A stretch of 47,340 nt of DNA from contig CM007329.1 of assembly GCA_000333855.2 (NCBI GenBank), positions 210,729 to 258,068 on the forward strand. Direction: 5' to 3'. This stretch comes from Endotrypanum monterogeii. Taxonomy: Eukaryota; Euglenozoa; Kinetoplastea; Trypanosomatida; Trypanosomatidae. A program made the translations under genes and the position numbers. The notes below the pieces were generated by a model. It was not told the origin of the DNA and did no database searches. It saw only the letters and a list, made by a program, of their open reading frames with translations. Each line of letters begins with the position of its first letter. The first letter of the stretch is position 1. Of this stretch, positions 1 to 10,678 are shown piece after piece.

Positions 1-1191
1 CCCCCCCTTCCAGGTAACTAATGTACCGTCATGTCGAACACATACCTTGCCGTTTCGTTCGCCCCCGTCCCACTCACCTCCCTCCCCCCCCCCTCCCCTC
101 GTACACTGTACTTGTTATTATTTTTTTGTTTTTTGTTTCTCTAGAGCCACCAAATCCCCACCGCGGCGCAACGGTCACTCACATCCCTCCCGCTCCTCAC
201 CTGATATATATATATATATATACATGACTTCTGTCTTTTGATGCGAAGCGTCGCTGTTGTTGCTTCCTTCACCACCACAACCACACACCCCTTTGTCCCA
301 TCGATGTTCAGCTACTGCTTAAAGTACTCTGATGCAAAAAAAAAAAAATACATACATATAGATAGATGAAACAACACGCCACATTCCCCTCCTCCTCCCA
401 CCTGCCCACTGAGTCATTTACCTCCACAAACCGCTCCTCGACACGCCACATCTACGCAAGTGATGTGTACACATCTTCGTGTTTCGGAGTGGTGATGCAT
501 TTGTGCTGGTGTGTGTGTGTGTGTGTGGACATCGCTTGTCAACAGAACCGGTGGATTCCTCTTTCCCTTCATGTTTTGTCTCGCATATTCACGAATCGGA
601 TGCTTTGCACCGTTCGACAACCGGCGATGCCACTCGGAGCATCCCTCCCACCACCTGCAAACCCTTCTCCTCTTTCTTTTTCTTACATTCTGCTCAAGAG
701 ACTTGGTGCCTTTCGCAACAGCAAAAAAAAAAAATAGTGCACCTCACACACGCGCACACACGACTCCCTTCTCTCCTACACTACCCAACACCGGACTAGA
801 GCACCGCAAATACATACATATTCGATACTCTACCACGATACATCAAAGGAAATACATATTTTTTTTATTATTCAAGAAAGCATTCATATATTTCCTTCCG
901 TTTTGTGTGTGTGTACAGGGGGGATGGAGAATTGAGTTCGTGGGCCTTATTCCTTTTTATTTTGAAATTAATAAGGCAGTGAACAGGAAGAGGAGTGTTC
1001 GCTGACCTCTTCGCAGACAAACACAAACACTTGTGTGCGGTGGAAAATAAGGGGGCTAGATTGTTACAATTGGTGGACTTTATTCCCGTTCTCATCGACT
1101 TCCTGCGCTGCCGCCTCTTGTCGCCCTCCACCACCACCACCCCTCGTCTCCTCTCCTCTGGCCACTCCTTACATTTTTTTTCCCTGAGCCA
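1..1191. other. intergenic / UTR sequence at left edge
   Basis: No convincing gene. It holds a (TA)n run at 204-222, a poly-A run near 336-348, a (GT)n run at 509-527, another poly-A run near 722-734 and several pyrimidine-rich stretches. The short open frames here are low-complexity and rich in Pro, Ser and Thr, as expected from C/T-rich DNA. It is best read as the 3' UTR of an unseen upstream gene plus the intercistronic region and 5' UTR of the gene starting at 1192. Confidence 0.7.
1150..1188 (+). promoter_or_regulatory. candidate trans-splice acceptor for the gene at 1192
   Basis: A pyrimidine-rich stretch ends in a T8 run, then CCCTG, and the first AG after it is at 1187-1188. The start codon follows three bases later. 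In trypanosomatids the spliced leader is added at the first usable AG after such a tract. A three-base gene-encoded 5' UTR is very short, so an upstream AG may be used instead. Confidence 0.4.
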
Positions 1192-3822
1192 ATGATCTCA
1201 ACAAACAGACCTGCGTCGAGCACAGGAAGTCGGCGTCACCACACACCGCAGCTGTGTTCCCAAAGCAGCTCCTTGACTCGTCGGCAGGACATGATAGAAC
1301 ACCAAGGCAGTGAGCCCTACAGTGTTTCATCGGGATCGCACCAGCAACAGCACCATGGGCTGGGCGAGGATGATTGTATGCCAGGTACTGTGGTCGTCTG
1401 TGGAGTGCGCTCCGCGTTCCCGCTTATTCCAGCAGACCCCAACGGACAAGTGACAAGCGGCGATGCTGCACCCTCCGCAACATCGCCGACTGCCCCCCCT
1501 CAGCGCCAGTCATCCACTCAGCCGTCGAATTCGCAGACACCTCGCAGCGGGCTCGGGAGACCTCCGCTAGTGCGTATGTGCGACGAGTCACAGGAGTATC
1601 CTCTGACAGATCAGGTCAAATCTAGCGCAGAGCTCAGCCATGATGCGCAGTCGCAAAACAACGAAAGGATGAGTACAGCCGGATCCTCCGACCCGGATCT
1701 CTCCTCGCTGCACGACCGCAAGACGGGGAGCGCTGACGAGAGCACAATGCGCACCCGTGAGGTTTCTCCGGTAACCAGGTCAACGGGAGAGTGGAGTAGA
1801 GATGCGTCGCCTGAGGTGCACACGAAGCACTCACGCACTCGCGAGCACCGTACCCCAGAGCGTGAGTCGTCCTACACCACCATGGAAGCTACCGGGGTGG
1901 AGACATCGCCAACACGTCGTAAAACCCATAGGAAGAAAAGAAGCGCAAAGCAGGGGGACAAAGACCAACGGGCAAGCATGATGAGGCACCCGTCTGAAGG
2001 GCGAGACCAGACAACTCATGGCGAGGATCGGTCTGCAGAACAGCAAGGGAAGCGTGCCTCCCCATCCAGTCGCCGCTCACCGCAAAGAACTTCCTTCCTA
2101 TCCATATATGCAGAACCGTCGCCAAAGACGCATCGATGGAACTCTCCGGTGAGGGACGTCAAACCGTCGGCGCGGAAGACGATGACGAGTGCGGACTCAG
2201 CCAGAGAACTCCTGCAGAGGACTGATCGGCGTCACCCGTCTAGTGCTGATAAACAGGGACGCATTGATGCTCGTGACAGCAGACAAGAGACCTTGCCGTC
2301 GGGTCAGCAACAAGCGATATCCGCGTCCCCAGCCGAGGCACACTGCGCTAGCCGGCAGATGCATGGGTCACAGAAGGAGACAACCCTAGAGAGGTGCAGC
2401 ACCGCCACCTCCGATGGCACCGATCACCGGCAAACCGGTAGCAACGGCTGCACGGACACCTTTCTGCGTTCGGCTGACACGTGCACGGCGAACAGTGGTG
2501 GTAATGGAGGTGACCCCCAATTCCTGGAAGAGGACACGTCATCCCGCAAGGCGATGGACGTACTCGACACAGAAGCGGATGCGGAGCAGGGCTCCGATGT
2601 CCCCAAGGGACAACTTGGCGTCACGGACAATCTATCCTCGCCGCATCGGAGTCCCGATAACCCGGCAGCCGACGGATCTGATGCTGACGGAGGGAGCGAC
2701 ATGGACAGGAACCATCCTCAGCAGGGTCCCCCGAAGACTTCTGAGAACAGTGACGAGCTGGATGAGCCTCGTCGCGTTAGTCTACTTGTAAACCAAAACA
2801 CTAATAGCGACCTCAACGAGGAGGACTCCGGCAGCCCAAAAAATGCGAATGAGGACACCGCTGAACTCGTCAGCTGTTATGATGTGGCCTGTCAGACATC
2901 GCAAGATGAGCCGACTCGCTCGGAGGACAGGAGGAGGGGGAGTGTGGAAAGTAGAAGGGCAGGTAGCGAAGACGGCGCCGTTGACCAGACGGGTTCCTCA
3001 GTCCCTCACTACGCCCCAGTTAACAGGTGGTTGTGTGCAACCGGTGTATGCTCAAGGTGCCACCCGAACCGGCATGCTAAGCGGTGCAAAAGCAGTAGTG
3101 CTCGAGAGGAGAGGCCAAACTGGCCGATAACCCCGCAGGAGAATTCCGGGTACCGCCCGCCCAGAGGCCTTGCCCAACTGCACCAATCTGAGAAGAAGGC
3201 GCGCCCCGCCACGGCCGGCAATAATGTACCTATTCCAAAGCATCTAGCACCCCTGGTCTCATCCGCGCGCTCGCGCCGCAGCCACCCAGTTGACCCGCCG
3301 CCCACGTCCACTCGTCAGTGGAACGAGTTCTCGGGCGAGTGGGATTTACAGCTACACCAGCGGCAGCTCTGGCTGCATGAGTCGAGTCTGGGTCGCAAGG
3401 ACCCAGGTTCCGCATACACGTCCTCAATGTTGCTTACAAGCCACCAAGTCAGAGAGAGAGAGAAAGCCCTCGGATGTGAGCCGAGAAGCTATCGGTATTG
3501 CGATATGGCGTCGCAGAAGATGATGCTGCACACGGGATATATCTGCGGCGACCTCGAGATGAAGGACTACAACGACACGCTACACGGAGCCCCTTACATC
3601 AAGGACCAGCACTCCGACGACGACAGCGCAGGGAAGAAATCTGACGAGAGAGGGCGATGGAAAAACTTTCACAAAATAAAATTGCTCTACCCTGCGCTGC
3701 CAGAGGCTTCGACCGAGGACTCCGCTGCGGCGGAGACCGAACCCACCACTCTCAGCAGACACCCTCGTCCGCCCCCCAACCGGACTGCCAGATGTACCAC
3801 AGCCTATGCAAGTGAGGAGTAG
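1192..3822 (+). CDS. conserved-looking hypothetical protein, Ser/Arg-rich, disordered
   Basis: 876 residues from the ATG at 1192. I do not recognise a domain. The first ~600 residues are polar and low in hydrophobics (Ser, Thr, Arg, Asp, Glu, Gln), typical of disordered trypanosomatid proteins with many potential phosphosites. The C-terminal ~280 residues look more ordered. They contain a Cys/His cluster at about residues 613-632 (C-x4-C-x2-C-H then a distal C) that could bind zinc, and a Trp/Tyr/Leu-rich stretch near residues 700-830. No signal peptide or membrane segment is visible. The steady GC-rich third codon positions and the length support a real gene. Function cannot be inferred. Confidence 0.85.
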   Translation: MISTNRPASSTGSRRHHTPQLCSQSSSLTRRQDMIEHQGSEPYSVSSGSHQQQHHGLGEDDCMPGTVVVCGVRSAFPLIPADPNGQVTSGDAAPSATSPTAPPQRQSSTQPSNSQTPRSGLGRPPLVRMCDESQEYPLTDQVKSSAELSHDAQSQNNERMSTAGSSDPDLSSLHDRKTGSADESTMRTREVSPVTRSTGEWSRDASPEVHTKHSRTREHRTPERESSYTTMEATGVETSPTRRKTHRKKRSAKQGDKDQRASMMRHPSEGRDQTTHGEDRSAEQQGKRASPSSRRSPQRTSFLSIYAEPSPKTHRWNSPVRDVKPSARKTMTSADSARELLQRTDRRHPSSADKQGRIDARDSRQETLPSGQQQAISASPAEAHCASRQMHGSQKETTLERCSTATSDGTDHRQTGSNGCTDTFLRSADTCTANSGGNGGDPQFLEEDTSSRKAMDVLDTEADAEQGSDVPKGQLGVTDNLSSPHRSPDNPAADGSDADGGSDMDRNHPQQGPPKTSENSDELDEPRRVSLLVNQNTNSDLNEEDSGSPKNANEDTAELVSCYDVACQTSQDEPTRSEDRRRGSVESRRAGSEDGAVDQTGSSVPHYAPVNRWLCATGVCSRCHPNRHAKRCKSSSAREERPNWPITPQENSGYRPPRGLAQLHQSEKKARPATAGNNVPIPKHLAPLVSSARSRRSHPVDPPPTSTRQWNEFSGEWDLQLHQRQLWLHESSLGRKDPGSAYTSSMLLTSHQVREREKALGCEPRSYRYCDMASQKMMLHTGYICGDLEMKDYNDTLHGAPYIKDQHSDDDSAGKKSDERGRWKNFHKIKLLYPALPEASTEDSAAAETEPTTLSRHPRPPPNRTARCTTAYASEE

Positions 3823-5537
3823 CGTACATGCTCACTCTTTTTTTTTTCCTTTTTTTTTCGTGGCTCATCAACACCCAACTTACAAAGACACCCCTCGTCG
3901 ATGGGGCGTTTCGCTGCTGAGTGTGCAAACATGTAAGGTGAGGGGTTTAAAGCAGCGACAAGTTGTGGGATAGACAAGGAGGGAACATGATGGCCTCCAG
4001 TGGGGAGGGATGATGGGCGGAGAGGGAGATGAACATATAATCCATCCGCCTCCCCACACTCACTCACACGCATACACACATACCGCACACCGCACTATCC
4101 TCTTTCATTCACAGCGGCTACCTTCTCTGTGGTCCACCAGCGCTTCCCTTTCCCCTGTAACAGAAGGTATGCTCCGCTTGGCATGTAAATTGTGTCTACG
4201 AGAAGGAAAAGAGAGGGCGGAGGGGGTGCCTGTGGTGTGTAATGTCTGGCCTCTGGGATAGAGATGGAAGAATACTTATGTAACACTATGTACACTACTG
4301 TTTTTTTTTTCCCCCGGCAGATTTGCTTATTTTTTTATATATGATTTATATTTTTTTTTCTAATTTGTGTGTATCTGTTTTTTTCTCTTTTCTGTGTGGG
4401 GAGGAGACGTGTCTTCGACATTTTTCGACACGTTTATGTCCTCACGAACTGTATACTTTATGTCGACAGTCAATGGTGCGCTTCCACCCCCTCCCCTCCC
4501 CTCCCGCTTCTTTCGCACACGCGGGCAGAGAAGCACACTGTGTAATAGACAGTCATGCATAAACAAAGAGGGGGAAGGAAAAAAAAAGAAAGAAAGAAAC
4601 AGTCACAAGACAGCAGCGCACGGCTGTCTTCTTCCCTTCACCACGACCACCACCCCCCTTTCTCCACTCACTCATTTCATCTCTCTCACACGTACAGAGC
4701 TGAAAAAAAAAAAAATTGTGGGGATTGACTTTACCTCCTCCTCTAATTGTTTGCCGGGTACTTTTCTTGTGTGTTCCCTACGCTTTTCTGTGTGGGGTGG
4801 GGGGGAGGGAACGTACTGTATTGTATATTTTTGTTTGTTTCGTGCGGTAATATCTGCACATTTCCACTGCAGGGCAGAGAGGAGAGGAGATCCACGCATG
4901 CACAGTCAGAATTATAAATAGTTATATATATATATATATATATAGTGATGATCACGAAAATGTGAATCACGGGGTGGGCGTGGAAGCAATTAATATCAAA
5001 CGACGTATTTGTTTGTATTTAAAAAAAAAAGTAACATAAGGGAGGGGAGGGAGGTACCGGTGAATGGACTGGTCACAGTCCCTCGACCTCTGCAGAGACG
5101 CGAATGAAGGAAGGTTTGCCCCCTCCCTCCCCCTTTAGCCCCACTCGCTCCACCACCACCACCCCCTTCATTTCCTATTCCACATAAGGCTTAAGCATTT
5201 CCGAACAGTACAGACGCACGTATACACGCGCGCCAAGCTCCCTCCCTTCCATATATATATATATATATATATAATGAATAAGCATGTCTCGCTTCCTGGA
5301 TGTTTGCTCTTGCTGTCTATAGAATGTACGTTGTCCTCCCCCCCCTCCCGCTCTCTCTCTCTCTCTCTCATTGATTGATTCTTATTCACACACACAGACA
5401 CAGTGGGGGCAAACAAGACGCGGCCGGTAAATAGTAGTCTGTCTCGTACCCGATGACCCATCCCTGAACTGGTTTACAGAGCATCACATGCAAACATCTT
5501 ATTGGATAACCTGCAAGCACTGCCATTGCCGTCCACT
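3823..5537. other. long intercistronic region
   Basis: About 1.7 kb without a convincing gene. It contains T/A homopolymers (3838-3860, 4302-4312, 5021-5030), (TA)n at 4923-4944 and 5251-5273, (CT)n at 5351-5369, and several C/T-rich tracts. Small open frames overlap in all frames and have low-complexity translations. It probably carries the 3' UTR of the gene ending at 3822 and the 5' UTR of the phosphatase gene. A usable AG lies near 5479. Confidence 0.7.
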
Positions 5538-7213
5538 ATGGAAAATACGCATGCCGTCTCTGACGGCAACACACACGCAGGGCGACGTACCGAGTCATCT
5601 GAGCAACAACAGCACCTGGTCGCTTCCCTTGAGCTCTTCCTGCATGCCTGGGCAGAGGGGGATCGGGCCGGCAGCAACGGACACATGGCGTGGGATCTAG
5701 TGGACGGCGATACGACACTGCATGCAGCAGCTCGAATTGGTACAGAGTTGCCCATGTCCACATCAGTGGAGGACTACCTCGCCCCTCTACCCCCTCGGCT
5801 TCCAGCACCGCTTCCACGCAGCTTCAGGCCACATGAGATGGTGCCTGCTGTGTATCTCGGGTCGTGGAACGACATCGGCACGGACGTGCAAAACCTTGCA
5901 AGACGAATTGCGGATGTATCGAAAAGCACGTACAAGACGTCCGTGGCATCGCTTCCCTCCTGTCGCCCTCGACAACGCCTCCTCCTCGTCGTGCGTGCCT
6001 GCCCGCTGAAGGGATGTTTTGCTCCACGACTGGAGTTGCATGTGACTCGGCGTCGCCCACGCGGTCGGCGCCCCCTCCTCTCCCGAGGAGATATAGACCC
6101 TTCCCTGCCCCCTGTTGCTGCTTCACGAACCCAGCACTCGATGCAGAAGCCATCACAGCAGGTGCTCGCGACGCAGAGGGGACAGCGCCCCCGGGCAACA
6201 ACGCCCTCAGAGCCGGACGAAGAAGACGTGGTCGTGGCGAGCATGCCACTCAGTGATGTGTACAAGCGTGTTTGTACAGCAGCGGTGGCGGCGGGAGAGG
6301 CGTTACCGCCAGCAACGGACGCGGTCCTCGCTAACGGTGCCACGTCCTCTGGGATTGGAGCAATAGCCACATGGCTCACTCCAGACTCACCGCTATCCTC
6401 ACCGTCGCGGAGTCCATTATCGGGCGGTGCGCGAGCCGGTGATGTCCCGGCCGACTGCACACCGGCAGACTGGCAAGTGTATGTGCGTGCAACACAGTGT
6501 CTCTTGTCGGAAGGTCTATTGGCGCACACCCCGACAAGTACTGCATTGGAGAGAGACGTCTCAGACAACGTCGACGCAGGAGCAAGCATCAACCTTTCCG
6601 AGACAACCACTACGATAACGGGATTTTCCTACTGGCGCCTCGTGTTACCGATTCTCGACTCCCCTGGACCCGCATCCAGCACTACACCCCCATGACGAGT
6701 CTGATCATGCATGCTGCGCTGACACTGGAAGCACATCCGCGGGGACATGCATGGCTGCAAGGGCTTCAGCGAGAAATGCCCAGCAGAAAAGTATCCGAGA
6801 GCATTAACCGCTCGATCGATGACGTCACCAAAAAAGGAGGAGATGCATGTGAACAGATCGATTCCTGCACAGCCCGATCAGAGAGCGCAACGGCAGAGAC
6901 AAGGACTGTGTATCCTTGTGTGGCTGTGCACTGCCAAGCGGGGAAATCGCGCTCTGTCACTTTTGTGGCCGCCTTTCTCATGCACCAATGGATGTGGTGG
7001 TACCGGGGATGCCACCCCCACCGCACTGCAGACCTCCTCTCATCTACGTCACAACAGCAGCCGCAGCAACATAATCAAAACGATAACACCGCGCGGCGCC
7101 TCGTCGATACTGTTCTGTCCTACCTCCGCCGTCGGCGTCTATGTATTGACATCAACCTCGGCTTTGACACGCAACTCTGGGAGATGGGTCGTAGCTTCCT
7201 GCGTAGTCTCTGA
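5538..7213 (+). pseudogene. dual-specificity protein phosphatase, frame broken near 6660
   Basis: The sequence encodes a dual-specificity (Tyr/Ser/Thr) phosphatase in two frames. Frame A starts at the ATG at 5538 and runs to a stop at 6693-6695. It has the first strand of a DSP fold (VYLGSWNDIG, around 5848), then a long Ala/Ser/Pro-rich insertion, then FSYWRLVLPILDS ending near 6660. Frame B continues with PWTRIQHYTP and carries the catalytic signature HCQAGKSRS (Cys codon 6932-6934) and the typical C-terminal helix with NLGFDTQLWEMG, ending at 7213. The switch falls at a CCCC run near 6660, and one missing C would restore the frame. So this is either a sequencing/assembly indel or a real inactivating mutation. 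I label it a broken gene, but the intact catalytic half suggests a functional gene with a sequence error. The insertion (about 5930-6230) is also open in a second frame with similar codon use, so a second frame change there cannot be excluded. Confidence 0.6.
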
Positions 7214-7812
7214 AGAGAAATAATCCCTGTCCACGAAGAGGAGGGTGTGGCGGAGGACGTCGTTTGGTGAGGGAATAAAAAAAAAGGACCTTGAAGAAGC
7301 GGAGACACATGACACAGTACGGCATTTGAACACTTGTTATGCTGTACACAGACACACACACACACGGAGAACAAAAACTGAATAGAAAGAGAGTTCGAAC
7401 GACCCACGCCTTTTCACTTCATGGAAGTATACATACATCAGCACCACCGCAACCGTCTCCCTCTCCTCCTCCTCGGATTAGCTGCTCCACGCACACTTCC
7501 GGCTGCGCGCCGCGTATGAAAACGAGAAGTCGGCGCAGTACTCCGATATCCTTCCTTAGTGTTTATTGATCGGCGGTGCATGATTAGGTGTGTATGTGTG
7601 TCTGTGTGCTTTGAGGGCAAAGATTGTAGGAGTAGGTCTGGCGCATCACACCTAAGTACACACGGCTATGTTGTATATGCCTCAGCCCCCCCCCCGTCCC
7701 TCTGCACCTCACAGCAAACACTTCCTCTCTCGGGCATCGACGTTTTTTTTCCCCAATGGCTTCCGCTATTGCTTCCCGCTTTCCTACCATTGCGATTACC
7801 GCCGCCTCTACG

Positions 7813-7848
<36 letters not shown>

Positions 7849-7961
7849 TGTGTCTGTGTCTGTGAGAGAGAGAACGCATAGACATCTCTTTTTTTTTGCC
7901 TTGTTTATCGAAATCCAGGGACTTCAAGGCAGCACCAATCCCCCTTTCTTTCCCTTCCCCA
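7214..7961. other. intercistronic region
   Basis: No gene seen. It contains a (CA)n run near 7344-7364, C/T-rich tracts near 7440-7480 and 7740-7800, a long (TG)n run at 7815-7847 that turns into TGTGTC repeats, and a T run near 7889-7897. The T run and the AG near 7930 are a plausible trans-splice acceptor for the following phosphatase. Confidence 0.65.
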
Positions 7962-8753
7962 ATGCCTCCCGCGCATATTTTTATCGCTCGTCACAGCGAG
8001 CGGCTCGACCGCAAAGACCCCGAGTTTTCCAAGACCTATAGCCGCCCGCACGACCCCCCGATCACCGACAGTGGCGTCATTCTTGCAGAGAAGCTTGGCG
8101 AGTATGTTGTAACCCATTACCGAATCGATCCTGCTGAGGTCGTCATTCTCACCTCCCCTCTGTTGCGGTGCGTGCAAACCTCCAATGGAATCGTGACCGG
8201 CGCTCTCCGTGCGGCAGCGGCGACGCTGAACTCGACTGTCGATACGATTCCGGTTCACCTAGAGCCCGCCATCATGGAAGGCCCCAAGTGGCTATTCTTC
8301 GACATGAAGAAGAACCCTGCAATCGTAGCGGTGGACGACGGCTCCCTGCACTGCCCAGATCCAGTGTATAACGATGCGATGTTCCACCGCGATAACACAT
8401 CGCGACACGTGCAGCTGCACAACCCCTTTCCCCTACACACCGCACCGATCTTCAAAGTTGAAGACAAGGAGCTTGTCGACGCGACCTTTCCACAGAGATG
8501 CGTCCAGGGTGTCAAGAACCTCCTCACCTCACCCCTGCTGGATGGCAAGACAGTTGTCCTTGTCGCGCATGGCGAGACCGCTCTGATTGCACTGCATGCA
8601 TTGAAGGGCCTGGAGCTGGATCCGGATATGTGCGGCCCAAACTACACGGGTTTTGTACATCTCACGTGCGAGAGCAGCGGGGCAGAAACACAGGTTACCG
8701 TGGAATTCGAACCCTTTGCAACTCCTCACCTCACCCAGGAGCCGGTGGAGTGA
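7962..8753 (+). CDS. histidine phosphatase superfamily protein (branch 1, Sts/tau55-like)
   Basis: 263 residues from the ATG at 7962, chosen because the conserved first strand begins just after it (MPPAHIFIARHSER); the frame is open upstream but has no ATG. The catalytic core motif is R10-H11-S12-E13-R14, where the usual RHG is RHS. The second catalytic histidine is in VAHGETAL (His203). His11 would be phosphorylated during turnover and the Arg residues hold the phosphate. The spacing ARHSERLDR, then DPPITDSG, resembles eukaryotic Sts/UBASH3 phosphatases and the phosphatase-like TFIIIC subunit tau55 more than glycolytic phosphoglycerate mutase. No signal peptide is visible, so it is probably cytosolic or nuclear. 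The substrate cannot be inferred; phosphoglycerate mutase activity is unlikely. Confidence 0.88.
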   Translation: MPPAHIFIARHSERLDRKDPEFSKTYSRPHDPPITDSGVILAEKLGEYVVTHYRIDPAEVVILTSPLLRCVQTSNGIVTGALRAAAATLNSTVDTIPVHLEPAIMEGPKWLFFDMKKNPAIVAVDDGSLHCPDPVYNDAMFHRDNTSRHVQLHNPFPLHTAPIFKVEDKELVDATFPQRCVQGVKNLLTSPLLDGKTVVLVAHGETALIALHALKGLELDPDMCGPNYTGFVHLTCESSGAETQVTVEFEPFATPHLTQEPVE

Positions 8754-9325
8754 TTACAATGAAACATGCAAGAAAAGACTCATGCATATATATATATATA
8801 TATATATATATTGCGCGTGCGCTCGCTATTCGTACTCCTTCTCCCCTCCCTCTTCCTTCTTCGTGACACGCTCCCTCAACATGTGTGAACATGAATGTCT
8901 GCAGGGGGGGAGGGGAAGAAGAGAAAAAGTTGTGGGAAGAAAGCACTGCAGCATTCTAATGGAACAAAAAAAAAGTAAGCACGTTTTTTTTTGGGGGGGG
9001 AGCTCTCTCCTCCACGAATGGGAAGAAGAGAGCGGGGGAAAAAAATTCAACTCAATTTTTTTTTCAAGGGTTCAGAGAATGTACAAGCAACGTCTCGTAT
9101 TGAACTGCCCCATCACCACCCATGGCACACACCACAATCTCATCGACGAGCAAAACAAACGCAGATTCTCACAGATGTAAATTCATACGAGAAGCCCGTC
9201 ATCGCACCTCGCCCCATTCCATACGCACACCAAAAACTTCCCTCCATTTTTTCCCCCACCACCACCACCTCTGGTTATATCGTTGTGATTGATCTCCTCA
9301 GCCACCCTTTTGTGCTGGACACATC
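8754..9325. other. intercistronic region
   Basis: No gene seen. It contains (TA)n at 8786-8811, C/T tracts near 8835-8865, G and A/T homopolymers near 8965-9063, and a C/T-rich stretch near 9235-9275 ahead of the next start codon. It is presumed 3' UTR, intercistronic sequence and 5' UTR. Confidence 0.6.
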
Positions 9326-10678
9326 ATGATCACAGCACCCCTTCCCTCGTCCGGGGAGTTCTCCCCAGATCCCTCAAAGCAATGCGACACCCTCGAAATT
9401 CTCCTCTGTGACCGCTGCCGCTATCCTATCTGCTCACGCTGGGACGTGCTGCCGGCCGAGGCAGCCCTTCCCATGTGGAGGGAGCACGTCTTCAACTATG
9501 ATGTGGATCTCTTTTCGGAAGAGTGTGAACCGATACAGGCGTACAGCGCCACGAACGAGAGCGGGCGTCGCTTTGATTTGCTGTGTTTGGCCCCACATGT
9601 GAGGGTGCCTGGCCTCCCTCACTCGCGTGACGCCGGTGCCCCCACGAGAGCCGCCGCACCCATGGAGGCAGAGAAGCTCAGCAGCTCATCTGAGCAGCCA
9701 ACTGCACCACCACAGCGAGCGCACACCCACTCCCTGCCCACAACTTATTTTCCCCCATTTGTGGAGTGCAAGACTTACGACTACTCCACCGATTACTCTT
9801 TTTTCTCCGGCTATGCGTGGTGCCCCTGCTGCTGCGCCAACTGCGGCTCCTTCCTCGGGTGGGGCTTCGCCGCTGAAAATCGCCTGCAGGCCGCATGTCG
9901 CCAATCAAGCGGCGAAGGGAAAAGTAGCGGATCGCAAAGCGGGAATCCCCAAGAGAGCGAGAGAAAGACATCTGCAGCAGGTCTCGGCACAAACTCAGCC
10001 ACCGGCAACGAGCAATCTACCGAATCAAACTCCACGCATGTCGTACGAGCCGCCCCCCTCGATCAACACGGAGCACAGCTGCCTGCGGGGGATTCTCATG
10101 CAGAGGATCCCACACAACCTCTCCGCTATCACGAATATGCGAACAGTGCGTACAAGAACAGCGGTGTACCTCCAGACTTCATTGCCATCATCATCACCCA
10201 CTGCTCCTGCGACCAGGTGTATCCCCTGACGCGGTTTTTGAATGAAATCATATGGCGTCCCATACGCCAGCGACGCCGCCGACAGATTCACAAAATTAAA
10301 TATCACCTCCGCAGCATCGTGTTGAGAATGAAAGATGCATACAGCGCCGAAGAGATGTACTCATATTTTTGCTCGATGGAGCAGCGACTCTACTCCCAAG
10401 TACCCCAAGTCTTCGCACCATCCTCAGCTGTACATGACCACTTGGAAGACGAGCTCACCCTCAACGTAGACGAAGACGGAGTCCCCTATTGCATGCATGA
10501 TTTGCTGCGCGAAGCAGCCGGGGCCAGCATAAGGCACCCGAACAGTGGTGCCGAAGAGGAAAGGATCAACAGCGGCAACGACAACAGCCTGAGCGCCGCC
10601 AGTACTCCGATAAGTCCGCGCACCGACGTTCGCAGCTTTCTTGAAACTTTCTGGAGCATGACCAGCGAGAGCATGTAG
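9326..10678 (+). CDS. CULT-domain (cereblon-like thalidomide-binding fold) protein
   Basis: 450 residues from the ATG at 9326. A split CULT domain is visible. The first zinc knuckle is C28-x2-C31 (CDRCRYPIC). The second half reads FFSGYAWCP, then CANCGSFLGWGF, with C170-x2-C173 as the second ligand pair and Trp165 and Trp179 matching two tryptophans of the aromatic cage known from cereblon. The third cage position, Trp in cereblon, is Phe159 here. An Ala/Pro/Thr-rich insert of about 50 residues lies between the halves. A low-complexity linker follows, then an ordered basic helical segment around residues 290-340 (RRRRQIHKIKYHLR) and an acidic tail. No LON domain is present, so this is not an orthologue of full-length cereblon. 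CULT domains bind uracil- or glutarimide-like ligands or cyclic-imide degrons; whether this one acts in ubiquitin targeting is unknown. Confidence 0.78.
   Translation: MITAPLPSSGEFSPDPSKQCDTLEILLCDRCRYPICSRWDVLPAEAALPMWREHVFNYDVDLFSEECEPIQAYSATNESGRRFDLLCLAPHVRVPGLPHSRDAGAPTRAAAPMEAEKLSSSSEQPTAPPQRAHTHSLPTTYFPPFVECKTYDYSTDYSFFSGYAWCPCCCANCGSFLGWGFAAENRLQAACRQSSGEGKSSGSQSGNPQESERKTSAAGLGTNSATGNEQSTESNSTHVVRAAPLDQHGAQLPAGDSHAEDPTQPLRYHEYANSAYKNSGVPPDFIAIIITHCSCDQVYPLTRFLNEIIWRPIRQRRRRQIHKIKYHLRSIVLRMKDAYSAEEMYSYFCSMEQRLYSQVPQVFAPSSAVHDHLEDELTLNVDEDGVPYCMHDLLREAAGASIRHPNSGAEEERINSGNDNSLSAASTPISPRTDVRSFLETFWSMTSESM

Noticed and set aside
5930..6230. A second frameshift in the phosphatase insertion.
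   Set aside because: Both frames are open with similar GC at third positions, and the insertion has no conserved motif to decide between them, so there is no positive evidence.
5774..6610. A 278-codon minus-strand open frame inside the phosphatase gene.
   Set aside because: It is antisense to a coding region with recognisable phosphatase motifs, is rich in Arg/Ser/Gly/Thr, and shows no motif. High GC makes long antisense frames common here.
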